Origin: Delphinus delphis
Lineage: Eukaryota > Chordata > Mammalia > Artiodactyla > Delphinidae
Length of the DNA: 64,000 bases
Assembly (NCBI RefSeq): GCF_949987515.2
Contig: NC_082697.1
Coordinates: forward strand, 20,963,730 to 21,027,729
Reading direction: 5' to 3'
Shown piece by piece: positions 1-10,787 of the stretch (position 1 is the first letter of the stretch; every line of letters starts with the position of its first letter). Both the position numbers and the translations under genes were made by a program. A model generated the notes under the pieces. That model searched no databases, was not told the DNA's origin, and saw nothing but the letters and a program-made list of their open reading frames with translations.

Positions 1-794
1 TCAAGTATCCCAGGGATGGGTGGGGTGTCCTACCTGGCAGAGTTTGGAGGTAAGGCTGTAGGTCAGAGGTCACCGAGTTCTGGATTATTTTGCAAATCTG
101 AAAAATATGGGAAGAGAAAGCCTGAGTGAGTTCCCTGGCTTTGGTCTGGCCCTGTGCTAATTGCCTTAGTTCCATTATTTCACTTATTTGCTAACTGGTC
201 ATTGATTCTACAAAAATGTATAAGTGCTTATGATGTACTGAGAAAGTAGAAATGATCAAAAACATGTCGGCCCCCATGTCGACCCCAATAGGGTCCAGCT
301 GGTCCTGTCAAAGTCCATCCCAGGACTGGAAATCGGAGCTAGGTAGTCACCTACACAGCGGATGAGGGGACATGGCTAGAGGCGCTGCCTGAAACTCCAT
401 CATGAAGGACCTTTGCCTTTGGGATGCCCTGGTCTCCCAGGGTCTAGAGTTGAAATAGCAGAACTAGACAATAAGTAGCAATGGCCACACAAATAAGTGT
501 ATACTTAATGCAGATACTTCTTAAATGTCATCACTTAACAGGTTAGCTGGATTGATCAATAGTCCCCACTTCCCCTGCTGCCCATGGAAGACTGAACCCT
601 CCCATCCAGAGGACTACCGCACACACTAAGCACTCAGAATTTTTTACCCCAGTTGAACGGCGTGCGTCTCAAGAAAAGGAAATGTGTGTTCTCTAACCTG
701 TTTGCTTTCCTTGTTATTGCAATCTCTCAAATTATTTCTTATGTAAACCCATGAAATACGACTGAGACAAGAGTCGTTTCTATGAAAACCTACG
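1..794. other. LBP intron 5, unassigned sequence
   Basis: No exon or recognisable repeat seen. Ordinary mixed-composition intron sequence. Confidence 0.5.
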
Positions 795-945
795 TTTTCT
801 TTCCTTCTTCTTCTTCTTTTTTTTTTTTTTTTTTTGGCCATGCCTCAGGGCTTGAGGAATCTTAGTGCCCTGACCAGGGATCAAATCTACACCCTCGGCA
901 GTGAAAGCGCGGAGTTCTAACCACTGGACCACCAGGGAATTCCCA
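795..945 (-). mobile_element. CHR-type tRNA-derived SINE, reverse orientation
   Basis: T-rich tract followed by the reverse complement of the CHR head ending 'ggaccaccagggaattccc'. It is flanked by imperfect copies of AAAACCTACG / AAAACCTATG (785-794 and 946-955), a probable target-site duplication. Confidence 0.88.
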
Positions 946-955
946 AAAACCTATG

Positions 956-2095
956 GTAAGTGTTTTGGATAGGTGAGTTGCTTAAAGAAAATGCTGGTAA
1001 ATTGGTGTGGACCAGAAAAGCTTACAAGGAAGACAATCATAAAAATCTAGAAGGATTCTGCATTGGGATTGCTTTGCAAATGTCTTTAGATTCTCATTGT
1101 GGTTAAAGAAATCTGAGCTGGAATTTGTAGCAGATGCCTGTTGAATGAAAGAAGGACAGTGCAATGCCAATCAAGAGACTGTTTGCAAAGAACAGTTCTG
1201 GGCCTGGGTCAACTGCATTTACATTTACTGTATCTTAAAACATTGGATTCATATGTAAATATTTTCTTTGTTCAGGTGTGTATGAGTGAGTCCTCACTTT
1301 AAACAGCTCTTTTGATTAACCAGCTATCACCTGTGGTGCAAACGGATGCACAGATACGGTGGAGGGAGGGGCACATGGGCAGGGGGGTCCAAGAGCATGG
1401 ATGGGTCCCTGGCCTAGTGAGGGAGTCACCGATGGCTCCCTTGAAGAGGTGGCATTTGAAGGGCAAGCTAAAGGGTGAGCAGGCATAAATCAGGCACAGG
1501 GTTGTGGGGAAGGACTAGGCTGGGGGTTGGGCAGACAAGGGGTGAAATCTTTACCTCCCTTTGCAGCTGGCCTAGTTTCTGGGAGAAGAGTTTGGTAGTG
1601 GGGAGCTGCCAGAAATAAAGGAAAGAGGTGGTGAGGAACCTTCATGGTTGGTTTCAAAGGAGCCAGGAAACTCTGTCGACCTCACCCAATGGGGGAAGGG
1701 AGGCCTTCAGGTGCTTCGGCTCCAGACACGCAGTAAGGTCTCCCAGAGAGGCAGGTTGGGGCAGTGGTTAAGGGTGTAGTAGGGAAGTCTGAAAACCTGG
1801 GTTCAAATCCTGCTAAGCCTCCACTGGATGTGTGACCTTTGCAGAATCTCTCTCTGCTTTGGGGTCCTCACCTCAGGATACAGTGACAAGGCCCAGTACT
1901 TTCCAGGGTGTTTGGCGGGGGTGGGGTGAGGTTATAAGAAGAGGAGTGTGTATGTCCCAGAGAGTAAGCACTCAGCAAGGACTCATTATTCTTAGCCCTG
2001 CTAGTCAGATACCACATCCCTCCCTCAATGGGGAAGCCGAACGGTCCTGCACCAGGCTCTTAGTTGCCCCGGGAGAAAGATTTCTGAAGCCCTAT
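956..2095. other. LBP intron 5, mostly unassigned, with a MIR-like segment
   Basis: About 1,765-1,880 resembles the MIR core ('gtgtgacctttgcagaatctctct'-type). Nothing else is recognisable. Confidence 0.4.
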
Positions 2096-2112
2096 AAAGA
2101 TCAGGGGTCAGG

Positions 2113-2461
2113 ACTTCCCTGGTGGCGCAGTGGTTAAGAATCCGCCTGCCAATGCAGGGGACACGGGTTTGAGCCCTGGTCCGGGAAGATCCCACATGCG
2201 GCTGAGCAACTAAGCCCGTGTGCCACAACTACCGAGCCTGCGCTCTAGAGCCCGCGAGCCACAACTAGTGAGCCCACGTGCCACAACTACTGAAGCCCGT
2301 GCGCCTAGAGCCCGTGCTCTGCAACAAGTGAAACCACTGCAACGAGAAGCCCGCGCACCACAACGAAGAGTAGCTCCCGCTCACCGCAACTAGAGAAAGC
2401 CCACGCACAGCAACAAAGACCCAACGCAGCCAAAATAAATAACTAAATAAATTTAAGAAAA
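2113..2461 (+). mobile_element. Full-length CHR-1 type SINE (about 350 bp)
   Basis: Begins at acttccctggtggcgcag, contains the long repeated 'gagccacaacta' body and ends in AAATAAATAA / A-rich tail. A duplicated AAGATCAGGGGTCAGG flanks both ends (about 2,097-2,112 and 2,463-2,478). Confidence 0.95.
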
Positions 2462-2739
2462 AAAGATCAGGGGTCAGGGGAGAGAGATCTCCATCTTTCC
2501 TGAGACACCAGCCCCCACAAGGCCTTTGGTACAAGCTGCTCCCAGCTCCAGGAAATTCAAATCCTGACCTAGCCTCCTGTCAACAAGGTGACCACCGAAC
2601 AAGTTACTCCACGCTCAGAGCCTTCTCCCTCAAACGTGGGAAACGGTATCTCCTTCAGAGGCTGTGGTTAAGATCCAGCGGCATTGCCTATGTGAAGTGA
2701 TTAGTACATTATTCTTAGCCAAACCACAGGCTCAACAAA

Positions 2740-2935
2740 TAACCACCATTATTATTATAAATAAGAATAGTTATATAGAGTGACACATTCTGTATAACAT
2801 TAATTATATTAATTTATCAAAATAATAATTATCAGGGTAACTTATTACCCTGATAATTATTATATTATTATTAATTGTAATATGATATTATTTTTATATA
2901 TTATTATTATTAATCATTATTATCTCCATCATCAA
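2740..2935. repeat. AT-rich low-complexity tract with a near-perfect palindrome
   Basis: Mostly ATT/AAT triplets. At 2,821-2,864 two 20-nt arms (AATAATAATTATCAGGGTAA and its complement, 19 of 20 paired) flank a 4-nt loop CTTA. Confidence 0.9.
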
Positions 2936-3827
2936 CAGGGGAGTATAAATCCAAACCACTGAAGAATATTATGTCCCACTCAGAAAGGCATGGCAACATG
3001 GCAATGGGGTGCTTGAGAAGGAGGCTGGCATATTTCCCAAGCTCACCTAGACCCCAGGACACCAGGATAAGACAGGGAACAGAAGGCAGCTTGCTACATC
3101 CAATCTGTGGGGTCTGCATGCTATTCTCTCTTCAACCACCAGGAGGCACTCAAAGCCAAACCAGATGTTGTACCAAGAGCGGTGTGTGCGCCTGTTTTTT
3201 CCTCTGTTACTTTCTCCTTCCCAAGCACAGTCATTGCTACAGACACAGCTCCAGGTATATGATACCCCAGAAATGGGATTTTGGGGTGAAGTGAGTGAGT
3301 GCGAGAACTGAAAGTTAACATGAAACCTCTTTCTTTGAGCCAGAGATTCCAAAATTTGGACATTTCACATAATTTTTTTAACGGGAAGAACCGACACTCT
3401 GTTGCTGCTTCCGCGTACAAAGCAGGTGCTCATCGCCCAGGTAGGAACCAGAACTCCCACCTGGTCCACACACTCCCAAAGGTTCCTGCTTGGTCTCTGA
3501 AGCCACCTAGGTGTTGATTTTCTTTTTTGCGTTTGTGGCCTGCAGGGCCGGGGCGGGCAGTGAGCAAAGCCAAGCAGCCCCATTTGGCCCCTTGGCCAAG
3601 CATCTAACCCTTTTCTGTCTAACTGGATAGACTCGGAGTCCAGAGGCCTACATTTTGCCCCCAGCTTTGCCGCACACCAGCTTCATGACCTTGATTTGTC
3701 CTCTCTGGGCCTTGAGCCCAAGTGTGCCTGGGCCAGCCCCTAGGGCTGTTCGAGGCCAGAGCCCATGAAGGACTTGGGCCCAGCCCCTCGAGTGGCTCGG
3801 CAGCGCCAGCCGCTTGGACGTTCTTAC

Positions 3828-3891
3828 CTTGCTCTCCAATACTCTTCGGAACTTGGACTCGATCTGATGGTGGAAGAGATTCAGCAGCCAC
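3828..3891 (-). CDS. LBP: LBP exon 5 (residues 175-196)
   Basis: 64 nt, with acceptor TCCCCAG|GTGGCT and donor AGCAAG|GTAAGA. It encodes [22 protein letters not shown] saw no exon 6 between here and position 1. Confidence 0.95.
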
Positions 3892-6800
3892 CTGGGGAGA
3901 GAAGCACAGTGTGTGCCACTGAACGCAGGGACAGTGGGGCAGGAGGGAGAGCCAGGCCAGTCCCCGAGGGAGCCCTCCCCACCCCATTCTGGTCCCCTGC
4001 TGTGTCCCAGAACCCTGGATGGGATGAATATGCAGAGTCTTAATTCCCAGCACACTCACTGATTCAGTGCATCTGGCATCCCAGCCCCCTGCTGTGCCCC
4101 AAAGTCAGTAGATTTGGGGGAGGGGCTGGAGAACCCATGTTTTTCTAATCAACAAAACTGAGACTTGAAAAGACTTGCTCCAGGGTTTATATATTTTCCA
4201 CAAACTCTCCTTTGGCCAAAAGCCTTCGTGTTTCTTCAGTAGCCAGACTGCACTTGCCTGTTGGTGGTGAAGTTTGTCTTTTGGTGGCAATGGCACACCA
4301 GTACTCCGAGCTTAAATCTGCTTCTGTTAATTTCAGCAGGTCCCCCAAAGAATTACCTCCAAGTGCACGTGATATACCCATGCATTACGCCTGGACCCTC
4401 ATGCTTATGGGTGACCAGGCCTTGGGCTAAATGGGCCTCTGGCTGCAGCCAGGGGTCAAGCTGGTGAGTGTCCCGATGGTGACCTACCCCAAATCTCCCG
4501 ACACGTGCACATCCACATCACGGATGTCGCTGCTGCAGCTAGAAACAGCGACCTTGGGTCTCCCAGAGGGGTCGCTGCCCAAGAGAAGATTGACTGAAAT
4601 GGTGATGCCCTTGACTGTCACATCAAAGGAGCCATCTAGTTTCCTAGAGGAGATAAGAGAAGTAGTAATTGATTCCTAGACTAGGGTCGGCCACCATTTG
4701 GGGGGAAAATATAAATCTCAATTCTTACCCCCAAATAAGTGAAGCTGCAGTAAAAATTTAATTACAAAAATTATTACAAATATTTATTACAAAGCAAAGA
4801 TTTATTACAAATAAGACCATAAAAGATCAAGAAGAAAGCTTGGGTTCATTTACTTATGGTCAGGGATGGGCAAAAGCCTTTCTAGGTTAGATCTAAGTCT
4901 CAGCAGCCCTAAAGGAAATGGTGGATAAACTTGCCAGCACTGAAAATTAAAACTTTAGTGAACAGCAACAAAAAAATTCCATACGCAAAGTAAAAAAAAA
5001 AAAATTGCTTCTTGATCCAGGCAAAGAGCTAATTTCCATGACATGTGGGCTAATATATGAGTTAATTTCCTTAATACACAAAGAACAAGGCTATACAAAG
5101 AAATAAGGAAAGGACAAAAGGAAAAACAAGGGATCAAAGATATGAACAGGAAGTTCAATTGCAAATAAGCACATGAGAAGTTATTAAAAGTGAAAATAAC
5201 AATGATGTCAGTTTTCACCTAACAGGTTGATAAAAAGTTTAGAAGTTTTCATACCCAGTGCTTGTGAAGATATGGGAAAACAAAACACCGGTTGGGAAAG
5301 CACATCTAGAACACAAGCTGGTGGGATCTATCCTGATTTTAACCACAAACCTTTGGCCCAGTTATTTTACTTCTACGTCTTTACTCTGTGGCTCGTCCAG
5401 TCAAGATGTATGTGTGGGGCAGCTCACTGAAGCATCATGGGTAATAGCAAGAAATGAGGAGACAACCTTAAATGTCAACTAGTTGGGATAGGTTCCATAA
5501 GTTGTGGGCATCTATGCTATGCAGCCTTTAAAAAGAATGAAGCCAAATGTGGTCTAGTTATACAGTGAAATATTACCCATCCATACAAAAGAATAAAGCA
5601 CTGATGCATGCTGTAGTGTGGATAAACCTCAAAAATATTATCTACATGACAAAAGCCAGAAACAAAATGTCACATACTATACGATTTCATTTATATGTCC
5701 CGGATTGGCAAATCCATAGAGACAGAGGCGGGTTGGTGGTGGCCCAGGACTGGGGGAGGGGGAAATGGGGAGTTAGTGCTTAATAGGTGTGGAGCATCTT
5801 TTGGGGTGATGGAAATATTGTGGGACTAGGTAGAGGTGGTGGTTGCACAACGTTGTGAATGTACTAGATGCCACTGAATTGTATACTTTAAAATGGTTAA
5901 TTTCATGTTATGTGAATTTCACCTCAATGAAAATATTACAGGGACTTCCCTGGTGGTCCAGTGGTTAAGACTTCCCCTTCCAGTGCAGGGGGTGCTGGTT
6001 TGATCCCTGGTCGGGGAGCTAAGATCCCACATGCCTCGTGGCCAAAAAACCAAAACATAAAACAGAAACAAATTCAACAAATTCAATAAAGACTTTAAAA
6101 ATGGCCCACATCAAAAAAAAAAAAATCTTAAAAAAAAGTTAAAAAAAAGAATGAGGTAGATATTCGTATGCTCATATAAGAGATCTTGAAGAGTATGGCC
6201 TCATTCCTGTCATGGAAATTGAATAAATATGCAAATATAGGTGACCTATATACTGAGCATCTTTCTAAAGCAGTGCTGTGCAACAGAAATATAATGTGAA
6301 CTACGTGGGTAATTTAAAACTTTCTAGCAGCCACATTAAAAAAAGGAAAAAGGTGAGAATCATTTTAATAGTATATGATTATCATTTCAACATGTGATCA
6401 ATGTAAAAATTATTAATGAGATTTCTTATGTTCTTTTTTGTGCTGAATCTTCAAATATGGTGTTTCACACTTACGACAGATCCCCATCTGTTCCAGCCAC
6501 TTTTCATGTATTTAGTAAGGACATGTGGCCAGAGGCTACTGTGTAGGACAGGGCAGGTCTCCAGTGTCTGTATGGTCAGGTCACCCATAGTTGCCCTCCT
6601 GTTATGGGCTGAACTGTGTCCCCCCAGATTCAAATGTTGAAGGTCCCTCAGTAACAAGAATGTGACTGTATTTGAGACAGTGATTCAGTTAAAATGAGAC
6701 CATTAGGGTGGGCTAGAGTCCAATCTGTCATTCTAAGGAGAGGAGATTTGGACACACAGAGAAGCACCAGGGGTGCTGGCTCATGGAGGGATGACCACGT

Positions 6801-9800
6801 GCGGACATGGCAACAGAGCAGGCATCTGCAAGCCCAGGAAAGAAGTCTCAGAAGAAACTAAACCTGCCCACATCTTGATCTTGGACTTGCAGCCTCCAGA
6901 AGTGTGAGAAAATAAATTTCTGTTGGTTGAACACCCTAGTCTGTGACATTTCATTATGGCAGCCCAAGGAGACTCACCCACCTTCCATCCAAGGACCTCA
7001 GAGGTCAGAGAACAGTTCAAAGTGCTGGAGAGGTCGTGCCCCTGAGAGCTACCCTTGACCAATGGCAAACAGGAGGTTGGGGAACCTCAGAGGTGTGCTC
7101 TGCCTACACTGTCCCCAGGGGTCCCTGGGAGGGTTGAGCTCCGGTAGCCGCCAAGCTGACCTCCTTCTTCCCCACCTCACTTCTGCACACCCCCTCTATG
7201 TTTCCTTAGGTCGCTCCCCAGATAAAGTACTTGCACTTGAATTCTTGCCTTGGGGTCTGCTGTGGGGGAAGCTAGGAACACCTTGGACCCAGGAAGGGTG
7301 GAATGAAAGCCAAAGCCAAGGTTCCGAGGGCCTGGAAGCAGAGTCAACTTACAGTATCCGCTTGCGCACCTTCCACTTGCCCTTGACTCTGATGAAGGAG
7401 TCGGAGATGGAGAAATGCAGGCCGTGGCTGGGGAGGGGCTTCAGAGCAGAGCCGAGCAGCTCACAGCTGTGGATGTTCAGGCTGGAGAGAGACCCACAGA
7501 AGCGGCATCAGCCCGGAGGCAGAGGCAGGTCCAGCCTCAGCAGGGGTCTTGCTCTCGCCCCCATCCTACGGGGACTAGACCAGCTGAGCCTGCATCAGAC
7601 AGGCTTCTGGCTCCCCACACGTACCTGCTGTGTGCCCTGCGCTGACCAGGCGGCCATGCCAAGTACTTTACATGCATTATGTCAGTTTGTCTCACAGGTG
7701 GGTTCAGCACTGTTCAGGTTCCCTTTTTACAGAGGGGGACATAGAACCTCTCAGAAGGGATGCATTTGCCCAAAGCTGCACAGTCAGGATCAGAGCTCAT
7801 GTGCCCCTGGCTGGGATCCTGAGCAGGGTGCATAGATGCACCCCATCATCACTTTCCTCCACACCTCCAGGTGGGGGAATCGGATTCAGAAGAGGCCGAA
7901 GGCAGCCTCAAGAAGAGACAAAAAAGGGCTGAGAGAAGCAAACCAAGATGACGTGGATTGTGGAGCCAACAGTGGGAAGAGAATGGTCAAGTTCCATCTT
8001 CTTTGCCCGGTACACAGTAGGTGCCCAATAGATGTTTACTGATGGACTGAATAAAAAAAGGACTGAATGAAGCCATCAGTGGTGAGCAGAGAGGTGCGTG
8101 ATGAGCTGTGGGCTCAATTGCCCCCGTTCCATTGTCAATCCTTCAAAAAGTGTTTGATGCCCTTTTTTAAAAAAGCATCAGCTGCTCAGGTCTAAATATC
8201 CTTTGAAGACTCAGCTCAAATGCCACTGCATCCAGGAAACTTTAGCTGACTCCTCCAGATGTGCCAACCTCAGGGCTAAGAGGGCTACTACATCTAAAAT
8301 TTAATAAACAATGTTTAAGGTCTAGCTTCCCTTCCAGGCTACATCCAGTGGCCAGGCCAGAGCCTGGATTATCACTCCAAAGAGGCAGCAAATTATCCCC
8401 ATTTTACAGATAAGGAAGCTGAGGCTCAGGTCACACAGCTAGCGGGTCTTCATTAATATTTGTTGTATGAATGAATGAAGGGGCCCAAGTTCCTCCCAAA
8501 ACTTCCCTCTGAATTCTGCGAGGAACCATCCCACCATCTGCCCCAGAGACGTCCCGAGCCAGTCCTGGGGCTCTCCCTCCCTTCCTCTCTGGACCCCCCG
8601 GCCCCTGCCCAGTCACCTCAGAGCCCCACCTGTGGAATTCATAGTGCGCATTGCCGAGGTATTTGATCTTGGCGTCCCCGCTGAAGTCGGGCAGTGTGAC
8701 ATCATGCAGTTTACTCTGCAGAGCCACCAGCTCCTCTTGGGCCACTGTGGATGGGAAAAAGCTGGGAGTCAGCGTAGTCAGCCTGCCTCCCTCCCTCTAA
8801 ACACTTCAGTGGCTCCCACCTGCCCTGGGGAAAGAGGTCTACTTCCTGATTAGCATTAATTGCAGTTGCAGGTTATTGAGCCCCTCTAGAGCACCAAGTA
8901 GCAAGAGAAACACACAGGGGCATCACTGCATTTCTGGTGGGGTAGTTATGTTCATGCCCATGTTATGGATGAGGACACAATGTCTTTGTCAGCAGCTCTG
9001 AGAGGGAGTGCTGTGTGCTTGGAGGGTGGCCCTCTTTCCTGTCCTTCATGGCATCTAGCCTGTGTAGAATAGACTGTAAGGATTTTAGGGCTAAGATTCT
9101 GGTGTTGGCACCTTTCTAGGTGGGTGACCTTGAGCAAGTTTTCAATCTCGGTGTTCTCCGTCGGTCAAATAGCAATGATAATAATACTTTCCTCATTGGG
9201 ATGGCATGAGGGTTAAAAGAGATCATTGCAAAGCAAAAAGGGGCTGACAGGATAAAAAGCACCCTTGCTTATCCTTTTTGACCCACCTCCTAGAGAAATG
9301 GAAATAAAAACAAAAATAAACAAATGGGACCTAATGAAACTTAAAAGCTTTTGCACAGCAAAGGAAACCATAAACAAGATGAAAAGACAACCCTCAGAAT
9401 GGGAGAAAATATTTGCAAATGAAGCAATGGACAAAGGATTAATCTCTGAAATATACAAGCATCTCATGCAGCTCAATATCAAAAAAACAAACAACCCAGT
9501 CCAAAAATGGGCAGAAGACCTAAACAGACAGTTCTTCAAAGCAGATATACGGATTGCCAACAAACACATGAAAGGATGCTCAACATCACTAATCATTAGA
9601 GAAATGCAAATCAAAACTACAATGAGGTATCACCTCACACTGGTCAGAATGGCCATCATCAAAAAATCTACAAACAATAAATGCTGGAGAGGGTGTGGAG
9701 AAAAGGGAACACTCCTGCACTGTTGGTGGGAATGTAAGTTGATACAGCCACTATAGAGAACAGTATGGAGGTTCCTTAAAAAACTAAAAATAGAGCTACC

Positions 9801-10734
9801 ATATGACCCAGCAATCCCACTACTGGGCATATACCCTGAGAAAACCATAATTCAAAAAGAGTCATGTACCACAATGTTCATTGCAGCTCTATTTACAATA
9901 GCCAGGACATGGAAGCAACCTAAGTGTCCACTGACAGATGAATGGATAAAGAAGATGTGGCACATATATACAATGGAATATTACTCAGCCATAAAAAGAA
10001 ACGAAATTGAGTTATTTGTAGTGAGGTGGATGGACCTAGAGTCTGTCATACAGAGTGAAGTAAGTCAGAAAGAGAAAAACAAATAACACACATATGTGGA
10101 ATCTAAAAAAATGGTGCTGATGAACCTAGTTGCAGGGCAGGAATAAAGACACAGACATAGAGAACGGACTTGAGGACACAGGGGGAGAAGGGGAAGCTCT
10201 GACGAAGTGCGAGAGTAGCAGTGACATATATACACTACCAAATGTAAAATAGCTAGCTAGTGGGAAACAGCCGCATAGCACAGGGAGATCAGCTCGTGCT
10301 TTGTGACCACCTAGAGGGGTGGGATAGGGAGGGTGGGAGGGAGGGAGACGCAAGAGAGAGGGGATGTGGAGATATATGTATATGTATAGCTGATTCACTT
10401 TGTTATACAGCAGAAATTAACACAGCAACGTAAAGCAACTATACTCCAGTAAAGATGTTAAAAAATAAATTAATTAATTAAATTTAATTTATTTAAAAAA
10501 GCACCCTTGCTTGGTGCCTGACACATCAGGTACTCAGTAAATGCAGGGTTTGTGTCATTAAAAGTATGGAAAGGGGCTTCCCTGGTGGGGCAGCGGTTCA
10601 TGCCCTGGTCCGGGAAGATCCCACATGCCACGGAGCGGCTGGGCCCGTGAGCCATGGCCGCTGAGCCTGCGCGTCCAGAGCCTGTGCTCCGCAACGGGAG
10701 AGGCCACAACAGTGAGAGGCCTGCGTACCGAAAA

Positions 10735-10787
<53 letters not shown>

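Noticed and set aside
2113..2200. tRNA-like A and B boxes at SINE heads
   Set aside because: These belong to tRNA-derived SINEs, not to tRNA genes; the acceptor stem is not present.
1..3827. LBP exon 6
   Set aside because: I searched the minus strand for an ICE-type start with a donor and found none; it probably lies outside the window.
7062..7835. 257-codon plus-strand open frame
   Set aside because: It runs antisense through LBP exon 3 and an LTR piece; no domain or codon signal seen.
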